Source of the DNA: an uncultured Acidimicrobiaceae bacterium | Lineage (GTDB): Bacteria; Actinomycetota; Acidimicrobiia; Acidimicrobiales; Ilumatobacteraceae | Assembly (NCBI GenBank): GCA_903934195.1 | Contig: CAIZMV010000036.1 | Location: forward strand, 1-9,929 | Length of the DNA: 9,929 nucleotides | Direction: 5' to 3' | Part shown: piece by piece, positions 1 through 6,423 of the stretch | How positions within the stretch are numbered: the stretch's first letter is position 1 | How the letters are laid out: each line of letters opens with the position of its first letter | Position numbers and translations under genes: made by a program | Notes under the pieces: model-generated | Seen by the model: only the letters and a program-made list of their open reading frames with translations | Told to the model about the DNA's origin: nothing | Database searches by the model: none

Positions 1-390
1 GTTGCGGGCGAATTGCGCAGCGGAGTTGGCGCTACCGGACTCGTGTGGGCAAACGGTGGGTACACCACGAAACATGCATTCGGTGTGTATGCAACAACTC
101 CACCGAAGAATGGTTTCGCATACGACTATCCGCAAGATCAGATCGATGCATTGCCACGCAGGTCACTCGCATCACCTGCCGATGCTGCTGGCGAGATGAC
201 TATCGAGGGATACTCCGTCATGCATGACCGTGAGGGCAACCCCGAGCGTTCAATCGCATCGTGCATACTCGCCGATGGTCGACGTGCCTGGGCAGACACT
301 ACAGACGTTGCTATTGGTCGTGACATGTGCGTCAATGAATGGGTCGGCCGCACAGTTCGTGCCGATGAGTCAGGTACTCTGCTCGCGTGA
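1..390 (+). CDS. Acetyl-CoA acetyltransferase (thiolase-like), C-terminal part, truncated by window edge
   Basis: The reading frame is open from the first base and ends at TGA 388-390, giving 129 C-terminal residues; the start lies outside the window. The segment GLVWANGGYTTKHAFGVYAT (about residues 13-32) followed by PPKNGF resembles, from memory, the end of actinobacterial thiolase-like acetyl-CoA acetyltransferases, where a Gly-rich N-G-G-Y-x-T-K-H-A loop carries the conserved His of the thiolase fold. The rest (about residues 55-120, with EGYSVMHDREG and ADGRRAWADT) matches the extra beta-rich C-terminal domain found on such thiolase-like proteins. The family is linked to acyl-CoA and lipid metabolism in the cytoplasm; the substrate cannot be told from this fragment. 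The nucleophilic Cys region is not in view. It overlaps the next gene by four bases (GTGA), so the two are probably co-transcribed and translationally coupled. I am fairly sure of the family and unsure of the precise reaction. Confidence 0.75.
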   Translation, partial: VAGELRSGVGATGLVWANGGYTTKHAFGVYATTPPKNGFAYDYPQDQIDALPRRSLASPADAAGEMTIEGYSVMHDREGNPERSIASCILADGRRAWADTTDVAIGRDMCVNEWVGRTVRADESGTLLA

Positions 391-2447
391 GCGATACATT
401 CCCCCGCCAATACGCACGAACGCAACGACTATCGCTGGGGGAACCTCGTGGCTTCACCGTGTCACCTGATGGTTCCCGAGTCATCTTCATTCGTTCTCAC
501 TCTGGCTCTGACGCTGTTAACACTTTGTGGAGTCTTGACACCACAACGGGCATTGAACGCGAACTTCTTGATCCGCGCACACTGAATACTGACTTAACTG
601 AATTGACAGCAGCGGAACTACGGCAACGTGAACGCGCTCGTGAAGGTGCAAGTGGCGTCACGTCCTATGCGTGCAACCGGGAAGTCACTCTTGCTGTGAC
701 TGTTTTGGGTGGAAGTGTGGTGTTGATTGACCTTCTCAGTGGAGTAGCAACAATGCCGACCATCGAGTCTGGTGTCTTTGATGTTCGCCTCTCCCCTGAC
801 GGCAACACCATTTCCTATTTGCGTGGAACATCGTTATGCGTTTCATCACTTGCCGGTAATGAGCGAATCATTGCATCCGACACGAATGAAGCAATTTCCT
901 GGGGTAATGCAGAGTTCATTGCAGCCGAAGAAATGGGTCGATTCCGCGGTTATTGGTGGGCACCGGATTCGCAATCGATTGCCGCATGTCGTGTTGATGT
1001 TTCCTCCATCAATGTCTGGCACATTGCAGACCCTGCACACCCTGAATTACCTGCAACAGAACATCGGTATCCAGCAGCAGGTACACCGAATGCTTCAGTG
1101 TCACTTCACATCATCTCTCTTGCATCAGCAGTTTCACAGCAGGTGGAGCTTTCAGGCAATTGGGAATATCTCAACACCGTTTCTTGGAATAGCGCGGGCC
1201 TCATTGCGCAAACTCAAACACGCGACCAGAAGAAGATCGACATTCACTCGATTGATTCAACTACCGGGAAGGCCACGATAGTTTTCTCAGACACCGATGA
1301 CGCGTGGGTTGAACTAGTTCCTGGCGTTCCCGCGTTGCAACAAGATGGCACTCTGGTCACATGTGCTGATCGAGATGGCTCACGGCGTCTTCTAGTGAAC
1401 GGTGAGTCCGTAACACCAACCACTCTGCAAGTTCGTAGCGTCGTATCAGTCGGTGACAGCATCATGTTTATGGCAAACGACATCAGTACGCCATGGGAAT
1501 TAGATGCGTGGGCCTACAAGAATGGCTCGCTTCAGCAAGTAACTCAGTCACACGGCGTGGCCTCCGTCAGCGGAACTAGCCAGTGTTATGTATCACGAGT
1601 TTCCACTCTCGACACTGAACGTGCTCAGTTCACTGTTCATACAACCACCACAACTCATCACATTGCATCGCTTGCAGAAACCTCACTCGTGCAGCCAAAT
1701 GTTCGCATCATGTCTGTTGGACCCCGCGGTATCCCTGTTGCAATACTTCTGCCACGTGATGGACTCTCTACAAAACTTCCCGTATTGTTTGACCCGTATG
1801 GCGGCCCACATGCGCAACGTGTTGTTGCTTCTCGCGCGGCCTACAACTCATCTCAATGGTTTGCGGACCAAGGTTTTGTCGTTGTCATCGTTGACAACAC
1901 CGGAACCCCAGGCAAAGGCAGTGTGTGGGAACGAGGCGTCATGAACGACCTCGCTCAACCAGTCCTTGATGATCAAGTAGAGATCTTGCGAGACCTTAAT
2001 GATCTTGAACCGCGTGCCGATACTTCAAGAGTTGGTATTCGTGGTTGGAGCTTTGGTGGTTATCTCGCAGCTCTCGCCGTACTGCGACGCAGTGATCTGT
2101 TTCATGCTGCCGTAGCTGGCGCACCCGTAACTGATTGGCGCCTGTACGACACTCATTACACAGAGCGCTACCTCGGCAACCCAACAACTAATGCCAGCGC
2201 CTACGAGACAACATCATTGTTCAACGATGCTGAACATTTACAGCAGCCACTGTTGCTGATTCACGGACTAGCCGATGACAATGTTGTGGCAGCACACACT
2301 TTGCAATTGTCGTCTGCCTTGCTTGCTGCCGGAAAACCTCATGAGGTATTACCGCTCTCAGGCGTAACTCACATGACTCCACAAGAAGTAGTGGCTGAGA
2401 ATCTGTTGCTTCACCAATTGGAATTCTTACAACGTCATCTCTGTTAA
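387..2447 (+). CDS. S9 family peptidase, dipeptidyl peptidase IV type
   Basis: A complete 686-residue serine peptidase. The N-terminal ~430 residues form a DPP-IV-type beta-propeller with SPDG-like repeats (residues 26-29 and 136-139). The Glu-Glu pair at 181-182, followed by a GYWWAPDS stretch, matches the double-Glu motif that holds the substrate N-terminus in DPP-IV enzymes. The C-terminal alpha/beta hydrolase has the oxyanion Tyr471 (DPYGGP), nucleophile Ser555 in GWSFGG, the YTERY motif (Tyr591 and Tyr595), Asp630 in HGLADDN with Asn632, and His662 in GVTHM. The triad is intact, so activity is expected: release of N-terminal dipeptides, usually with Pro or Ala second. No signal peptide is visible, so it is probably cytosolic and recycles peptides. 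The start is GTG, overlapping the upstream stop in GTGA; no strong ribosome binding site is seen, which suits coupling. Its stop shares TTAA with the convergent prmC stop. Confidence 0.93.
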   Translation: MSDTFPRQYARTQRLSLGEPRGFTVSPDGSRVIFIRSHSGSDAVNTLWSLDTTTGIERELLDPRTLNTDLTELTAAELRQRERAREGASGVTSYACNREVTLAVTVLGGSVVLIDLLSGVATMPTIESGVFDVRLSPDGNTISYLRGTSLCVSSLAGNERIIASDTNEAISWGNAEFIAAEEMGRFRGYWWAPDSQSIAACRVDVSSINVWHIADPAHPELPATEHRYPAAGTPNASVSLHIISLASAVSQQVELSGNWEYLNTVSWNSAGLIAQTQTRDQKKIDIHSIDSTTGKATIVFSDTDDAWVELVPGVPALQQDGTLVTCADRDGSRRLLVNGESVTPTTLQVRSVVSVGDSIMFMANDISTPWELDAWAYKNGSLQQVTQSHGVASVSGTSQCYVSRVSTLDTERAQFTVHTTTTTHHIASLAETSLVQPNVRIMSVGPRGIPVAILLPRDGLSTKLPVLFDPYGGPHAQRVVASRAAYNSSQWFADQGFVVVIVDNTGTPGKGSVWERGVMNDLAQPVLDDQVEILRDLNDLEPRADTSRVGIRGWSFGGYLAALAVLRRSDLFHAAVAGAPVTDWRLYDTHYTERYLGNPTTNASAYETTSLFNDAEHLQQPLLLIHGLADDNVVAAHTLQLSSALLAAGKPHEVLPLSGVTHMTPQEVVAENLLLHQLEFLQRHLC

Positions 2448-3325
2448 CGCGGAGAAGTGCCCGTCACGAATCGGTCAAGACCTGCAAGGTCTTTGTGCAC
2501 CGACAGATTCTTGAAACCCGCTGATTCAAATAACTGCGACACAACTTTCGCTTGGGTGAAGCCCATCTCAACTGCAAGTAAGCCGCTAGGAACCAACCAA
2601 TTAGCAGCGCCGGAAACAACGACTCGTAAATCGTCTAGACCATCAGTTCCCGCGAATAACGCGTTGTGCGGTTCCCACTTCAAAACAGATTCACCTACTA
2701 GTGGGTCACCCGTTGCGATGTACGGAGGATTGCTGACGATTGCATCAAGGGAACCCTGAAGGTCTGCAGGCAATGCCTCGTACCAACTGCCGTGCCCGAA
2801 CCGAGCACCGACAGCATTGCGACCAACACCGGCCGCATTTGCACGAGCGACATGAAGCGCATCTTCAGAGACATCAGTCATCCATACTTCAGCAGATTCA
2901 AATGGCAACTCGTGCAATATGGAAAGCCCAACAGCTCCTGACCCAGTGCCAAGGTCTGCAATTGTTACGCCTCGACCAACATCACGAATCTTTTGCAATG
3001 CATAACGTGTCACGTGTTCCACTAGAAGTTCGGTCTCGGGTCGCGGAATAAGTACACGCGAATCAACGAGTAAGTCAAGACGTCGAAACGCCCATCGCCC
3101 CATGACATATTGCAATGGTTCACCCGTTGCGTACCTAGCAAGCATGCTGTGCAGATGCTGAGCAGATCGCTCACTCACTAACTCATCGAGAATGTCACCA
3201 AATTCGTCAGCATCACAGCCGCTGGCATGTTCACACAGCCACTGCGCAATAGTGCGCTCTCCCACTTCGCCTTGGGTACGTTTCACCATCTCACGCCATG
3301 TGACGTGAGACTCTGAATTAGTCAT
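2444..3325 (-). CDS. prmC: Peptide chain release factor N5-glutamine methyltransferase
   Basis: A complete 293-residue protein that uses S-adenosylmethionine to methylate the Gln of the GGQ motif in release factors RF1 and RF2, which speeds peptide release. The N-terminal helical substrate-binding domain covers roughly residues 8-85, with the conserved GEPLQYVMG at 68-76 and IPRPETE at 93-99. The Rossmann methyltransferase domain follows: motif I ADLGTGSGAVG at 123-133, an acidic residue after the second strand (TDVSEDA, 150-156), and the diagnostic NPPY at 199-202 that positions the glutamine amide. The length suits the family. The ATG start lies inside the 3' end of prfA (8-base overlap), so translation is probably coupled to that of its own substrate's gene. 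The stop TAA overlaps the stop of the convergent S9 peptidase gene by four bases, leaving no room for a terminator between them. Confidence 0.95.
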   Translation of the reverse strand: MTNSESHVTWREMVKRTQGEVGERTIAQWLCEHASGCDADEFGDILDELVSERSAQHLHSMLARYATGEPLQYVMGRWAFRRLDLLVDSRVLIPRPETELLVEHVTRYALQKIRDVGRGVTIADLGTGSGAVGLSILHELPFESAEVWMTDVSEDALHVARANAAGVGRNAVGARFGHGSWYEALPADLQGSLDAIVSNPPYIATGDPLVGESVLKWEPHNALFAGTDGLDDLRVVVSGAANWLVPSGLLAVEMGFTQAKVVSQLFESAGFKNLSVHKDLAGLDRFVTGTSPR

Positions 3326-4382
3326 TGTTGGCTAGTTGGCGTGCACGCAGGTCTGCCGACAACGCATCAATAACTGGGTCAAGTTCACCGCTTAATGCAG
3401 CCTGTAATTGATACAACGTAAAGCCGATGCGATGATCCGTGATTCGGTTTTCTTTGTAGTTGTAGGTACGAATCTTTTCGCCACGACCTCCGCCACCAAT
3501 TTGTGCTTTGCGTTCCACTGATGCTTTGGCTTCTTGTTCTTCTTGACGCAATTTCAATAAACGAGATCGCAGCACCGTCATGGCACGCAACTTGTTCTGC
3601 AACTGGCTGCGTTCGTCTTGCATTGCTACCACTAGCCCGGTTGGTTTATGAGTGATGCGAACAGCAGAGTCTGTGGTGTTGACGTGCTGTCCACCAGCAC
3701 CCGAGGCGCGATACACATCAATACTGAGATCATTGGCATTGATCTCCAAATCAAGTTCTTCCGCTTCCACCATGACCGCCACTGTGGCTGACGATGTATG
3801 AATACGGCCTTGAGCTTCTGTTGCTGGCACGCGCTGCACGCGATGCGGTCCGCCCTCGAACTTCAGATGACTCCAGGCATCATCGCCTTTGAACATCAGA
3901 GTTGCTTGGTTAATTCCACCCATTTCAGAGTTGTCAATCTGCATGGTCTCAACAGACCAGCCGCGCTTTGATGCATATGCGGTGTACATCTCCATTAGGT
4001 CGCGTGCAAACAAGTTGGCTTCTTCGCCGCCTTCGGCGCCACGAATTTCCATAATGACAGGCTTGCCATCGTTCTCGTCTGGTGGCAGCAGCAAGACTTG
4101 TAATTGCGCTTCGAGTTCTTCGACTCGAGTATCCGCAGCTGTTGCTTCTGCCCGAAATGACTCCCGCTCGTCTCCGGTGGTTTCGATCATCAATTCTTTT
4201 GCAGCCGCTGCGTCACCACGAGCAGACCATAAGTCACGAATGCATTGCACAAGTGGGGTGAGCTGCTTGTATTTACGCGACGCTTCGCGCAAGCGATTCT
4301 GATCGCCAAGAACCTCGGGGCTACCAAGACTTACTTCAAGCTCGTTGTAGTCCCGTTCAATGGATTCAAGACGGCTGTTCAT
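3318..4382 (-). CDS. prfA: Peptide chain release factor 1 (RF1)
   Basis: A complete class-I release factor of 354 residues, which reads UAA and UAG in the ribosomal A site and triggers hydrolysis of peptidyl-tRNA. From the chosen ATG, the N-terminal helical domain spans about 1-100. The codon-recognition domain carries the tripeptide PAT at 186-188 (in QRVPATEAQGRIHTS), which is the RF1 type (P-x-T) and not the SPF type of RF2. The catalytic GGQ is at 230-232 in SGAGGQHVNTTDS, and Gln232 is the residue PrmC methylates. The conserved end RTYNYKENRITDHR is present at about 305-318. I prefer ATG 4382 over an in-frame TTG three codons upstream: it gives the usual RF1 N-terminus, and a TAACCT hexamer sits 8 bases ahead, as expected for a leaderless mRNA. 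No Shine-Dalgarno sequence is visible. It lies 30 bases after the lipoprotein gene and overlaps prmC by 8. Confidence 0.96.
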   Translation of the reverse strand: MNSRLESIERDYNELEVSLGSPEVLGDQNRLREASRKYKQLTPLVQCIRDLWSARGDAAAAKELMIETTGDERESFRAEATAADTRVEELEAQLQVLLLPPDENDGKPVIMEIRGAEGGEEANLFARDLMEMYTAYASKRGWSVETMQIDNSEMGGINQATLMFKGDDAWSHLKFEGGPHRVQRVPATEAQGRIHTSSATVAVMVEAEELDLEINANDLSIDVYRASGAGGQHVNTTDSAVRITHKPTGLVVAMQDERSQLQNKLRAMTVLRSRLLKLRQEEQEAKASVERKAQIGGGGRGEKIRTYNYKENRITDHRIGFTLYQLQAALSGELDPVIDALSADLRARQLANND

Positions 4383-4390
4383 GCAAGACA

Positions 4391-4396
4391 AGGTTA
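4391..4396 (-). promoter_or_regulatory. prfA: Candidate -10 element for leaderless prfA transcript
   Basis: Read on the minus strand, TAACCT fits the actinobacterial -10 pattern TANNNT and ends 8 bases before the prfA ATG (4382). That spacing would start the transcript at or beside the start codon, which agrees with the lack of any Shine-Dalgarno sequence there. No good -35 is present at the expected distance (GAAATA at most). Such hexamers are common by chance, so this is a weak call. Confidence 0.3.
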
Positions 4397-4412
4397 GAGG
4401 GTTAGCGCAGTG

Positions 4413-5087
4413 TTATTTCTGGTACACATCGTCAAACACGAAAGAATTCGCCGAAGGCGAATATTTCAACTGCCTGCGAGAGCTGTAACGCCGATTCACA
4501 TAGCCAGCGGCATACACCCTGCCTTTTCGCTGGTCAACATCTGGCCTATCAATCACCTTCGAAATATCTCGGCCGTTATCAATGTCAACCCAATTCCAGA
4601 CACAACGCATATCGCCGCTCCACGGAATGGTGAAGAATCCGCCATAAATAGGACCGCTGTTTTTTCTGGTCCGATATGTAACGAAGTAATCAATAACTCC
4701 ATCATTCGTGTAGTCAGAGCTGTATACCTTCTGCGGGTACTTGCCTCGGCCCCCGCCCAGTACGTCTGACTTGTCCGACCATTGCACGCCATCCCACGAA
4801 TAGAAGGTAAGACTTTCCTCTGTGACGAGCACAGCAAAAACACCACATTCGCTTTCGGAAATTTCCGAAGCATCAACAACTGCGAATGTTGTTAACCATG
4901 CTGCCCAGGCTGCTTCTGGCGCACCTTTTTCCCATGGAACCGTGGTGGGAACAGGCGCCATTGTTGTTGTAGTTCCAGTTGCACCGTCAGAATTTGCACT
5001 TGGGGTCACATTGGAATTGCTACATGCAGACAACACAACTAGAGCAAGTACGGACAGGAGATGAGATTTTCGGAAGAACTTCTTCAT
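4413..5087 (-). CDS. Uncharacterised secreted lipoprotein
   Basis: I do not recognise this family. From the ATG at 5087 the product has 224 residues. It begins with a basic n-region (MKKFFRK), a hydrophobic stretch (HLLSVLALVVL), and a lipobox LSAC with the lipidated Cys at 22, so it should be exported and anchored to the outer face of the cytoplasmic membrane. A Ser/Thr/Ala/Pro-rich linker (about 23-52) leads to a globular part rich in aromatic residues. Residues 125-133 (DYTNDGVID) resemble the calcium-binding loops of FG-GAP/VCBS or EF-hand-like repeats, as a single copy. Cys81 and Cys162 could form a disulfide. An upstream in-frame GTG at 5108 would add seven residues in front of the signal peptide and starts 5 bases after the preceding stop; it is less likely. 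The gene lies between the 341-residue unknown and prfA on the same strand. Confidence 0.8.
   Translation of the reverse strand: MKKFFRKSHLLSVLALVVLSACSNSNVTPSANSDGATGTTTTMAPVPTTVPWEKGAPEAAWAAWLTTFAVVDASEISESECGVFAVLVTEESLTFYSWDGVQWSDKSDVLGGGRGKYPQKVYSSDYTNDGVIDYFVTYRTRKNSGPIYGGFFTIPWSGDMRCVWNWVDIDNGRDISKVIDRPDVDQRKGRVYAAGYVNRRYSSRRQLKYSPSANSFVFDDVYQK
4446..4462 (-). terminator. Possible weak terminator hairpin at the lipoprotein gene's 3' end
   Basis: A perfect 7-bp inverted repeat (ATTCGCC, a 3-base loop, GGCGAAT) lies within the last codons of the lipoprotein gene. On the minus strand it is followed by the T-rich TCTTTCGTGTTT. It could end part of the transcription before prfA, which appears to have its own -10. 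The tract is broken by C and G and the stem is inside coding sequence, so it may equally be chance. Confidence 0.22.
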
Positions 5088-5113
5088 GACGTACTGCTCA
5101 CTACTCACGGTTC

Positions 5114-6139
5114 TCAGGACAAATACGCAAGACGCACCTGAATTGAAGCCATGTTGGCCAAGCGCTCAATTGAGGCAATCACATCACGACGTCGCACCGC
5201 AATAGTCACGTCTTGTGTGCCAAGGCGAGATGCTGCGTCCACAGCAAAACTGACACAGTCAAGGTCAACTCCATGAACAAACACTGCAGTTGATAACCGC
5301 TTTGCACCTGTAAGGCCAATAGCCACACACGGCACGGAGTCCTTTACGTTCGTTCGAAGTACTGGTGGATCAGCAGGAGCAAGAGTAGAAAAACCTATAG
5401 ACGAAGGATCTTTAGTTGCTTTCCATCGCGAAAGGCGCTCAACTCCGAATTGGTTAAACGGATGAGAGTCTGCCCCCTCAGTGCGATGAGGCAACACCGC
5501 ATCAATTACTTGACGCATTGCTTGAGCAGTTGGTAGTTCACCGTGAATCATTGCGAAGGCTTCGCGATCATGGCGGCCCATGCCAACTTCTAAACGAACT
5601 TCGCCTGTAGTGACGTCATCAACAACTCGACACATTTCAAGTCCCCGCACTTCGCCGACAACAACACCGTGTTCAACCAGTGCGTCGGCGCCAGATGATT
5701 CAATCACGTCGACAAATGACAGATGGGCTTCAGTTGCAGCAACCGAAACCAAATGCGGTTCGCTGACTGCGCGCGTAACCGTGTGGTCGTCAACATGCCA
5801 CACAGTGATTTCTGCATCAAACAATGAAGCACGGCGTGCAAGAAGGCCTGCATTGTTTTCAACTAAGAGATTCACCGGGCGCTCAAATTGAGATGTCCAT
5901 GCCAAAACAGGGCCTAAAGATCGAGATGCATCGCCGTCAATCAAAACCCACATCGCATCGGTTGTGAGAAAACCTGCTCCAAGAGCAAAGGATTCATGCC
6001 TGCCATCTGGGTCAGTTGAAAGACCAAGATGTTCGCGCACAAGCGCGCGCAACTTTATAGAGAGCAATCGAGAACGTCGATCAAGGTCTGCGGAGTTCAC
6101 GTCAGTCATAACGAGTACGGATGGAGGTTTGTGACGCAT
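5114..6139 (-). CDS. Uncharacterised 341-residue protein beside rho/rpmE
   Basis: I cannot assign a function. The product has 341 residues from the outermost ATG (6139), with no signal peptide and no membrane segment, so it is probably cytosolic. The N-terminal part (about 60-117) alternates hydrophobic strands and helices (AMWVLIDGD, LGPVLAW, VNLLVENNAGLLARRASLF, ITVWHV), suggesting an alpha/beta fold. The most motif-like stretches are GEVRGLEMCRVVDD (162-175) and RLEVGMGRHDREAF (182-195), then SHPFNQFGVERL (225-236); their charged residues look conserved-type but match no catalytic signature I know. From memory, similar uncharacterised proteins occur near rho in other Acidimicrobiia; I could not check this. 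The start is uncertain: ATG 6139 lies at the centre of a perfect palindrome, while an in-frame ATG at 6109 (MTDVNSADLD) would leave that palindrome in the rpmE gap. Neither has a Shine-Dalgarno sequence. The stop is 5 bases before an alternative GTG of the lipoprotein gene. Confidence 0.8.
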   Translation of the reverse strand: MRHKPPSVLVMTDVNSADLDRRSRLLSIKLRALVREHLGLSTDPDGRHESFALGAGFLTTDAMWVLIDGDASRSLGPVLAWTSQFERPVNLLVENNAGLLARRASLFDAEITVWHVDDHTVTRAVSEPHLVSVAATEAHLSFVDVIESSGADALVEHGVVVGEVRGLEMCRVVDDVTTGEVRLEVGMGRHDREAFAMIHGELPTAQAMRQVIDAVLPHRTEGADSHPFNQFGVERLSRWKATKDPSSIGFSTLAPADPPVLRTNVKDSVPCVAIGLTGAKRLSTAVFVHGVDLDCVSFAVDAASRLGTQDVTIAVRRRDVIASIERLANMASIQVRLAYLS

Positions 6140-6149
6140 GCGTCACAAA
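6128..6149. repeat. Perfect 22-bp palindrome, possible operator or RNA hairpin
   Basis: The half-site TTTGTGACGCA is followed directly by its exact reverse complement, 11 of 11 pairs. It lies in the rpmE to downstream-gene junction and contains the ATG at 6139 at its centre (GCATGC). On the minus strand it is preceded by a T run and followed by AACCTCC, so it lacks the U-tract of an intrinsic terminator. Candidate roles are a dimeric regulator's operator or a hairpin hiding a start codon. The outer TGTGA/TCACA halves resemble CRP/GlxR sites, but the gap is 8 bases, not the usual 6. Confidence 0.6.
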
Positions 6150-6152
6150 AAA

Positions 6153-6380
6153 TCACTCTGGGCGTGCAGGTGCGTTGGTGCGCTCGCCATAACGCTTGTT
6201 GAAGCGCTCGACGCGTCCACCAGTGTCGACAAGCTTCTGCTTACCGGTGAAGAATGGGTGGCACTCGTTGCAAAGTTCAAGGACGATAGGAACCTTGCGG
6301 CTGCTACGGGTGGTGAAGCTGTTACCACATGAGCACTTGACGCTGATATCTGCGTATTCAGGATGTGTTTCGGTTTTCAT
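6153..6380 (-). CDS. rpmE: 50S ribosomal protein L31, zinc-binding type
   Basis: A complete 75-residue ribosomal protein L31, part of the large subunit at the central protuberance and an inter-subunit bridge. The four zinc-ligand positions of the C+ type are all present: Cys16 and Cys18 (KCSCGN) and Cys37 and Cys40 (LCNECHPFFTGKQK). The family core HPFFTGKQKLVDTGGRVERF is intact, followed by the usual basic tail. As the zinc-containing paralogue it is expected to be the zinc-replete form. The start is ATG 6380: an AGAG/AAAGAG purine stretch precedes it, and the open frame upstream would run back into rho. It lies 43 bases after rho on the same strand, an arrangement common in Actinobacteria, and probably shares its transcript. 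A TACACT hexamer in the gap could be a -10 but is not supported by a -35. Confidence 0.97.
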   Translation of the reverse strand: MKTETHPEYADISVKCSCGNSFTTRSSRKVPIVLELCNECHPFFTGKQKLVDTGGRVERFNKRYGERTNAPARPE

Positions 6381-6423
6381 ATCTCTGTCATCTCTTTGAA
6401 ACGGACTCTGAAGTGTATCGGGA

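Noticed and set aside
4389..4391. TTG at 4391 as the prfA start
   Set aside because: It adds only three residues (MSC) and lies against the candidate -10 hexamer; the ATG at 4382 gives a standard RF1 N-terminus.
6128..6149. Palindrome as a CRP/GlxR operator or intrinsic terminator
   Set aside because: The TGTGA/TCACA arms are 8 bases apart, not 6, and no T run follows the hairpin on either strand.
6138..6332. A 64-residue plus-strand frame antisense to rpmE, with a GGAGG 10 bases before its ATG
   Set aside because: The strand opposite carries certain rpmE coding sequence. The product has no recognisable composition or motif, and the GGAGG is the complement of codons or leader of the neighbouring gene. 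Interesting spacing, but most simply chance.
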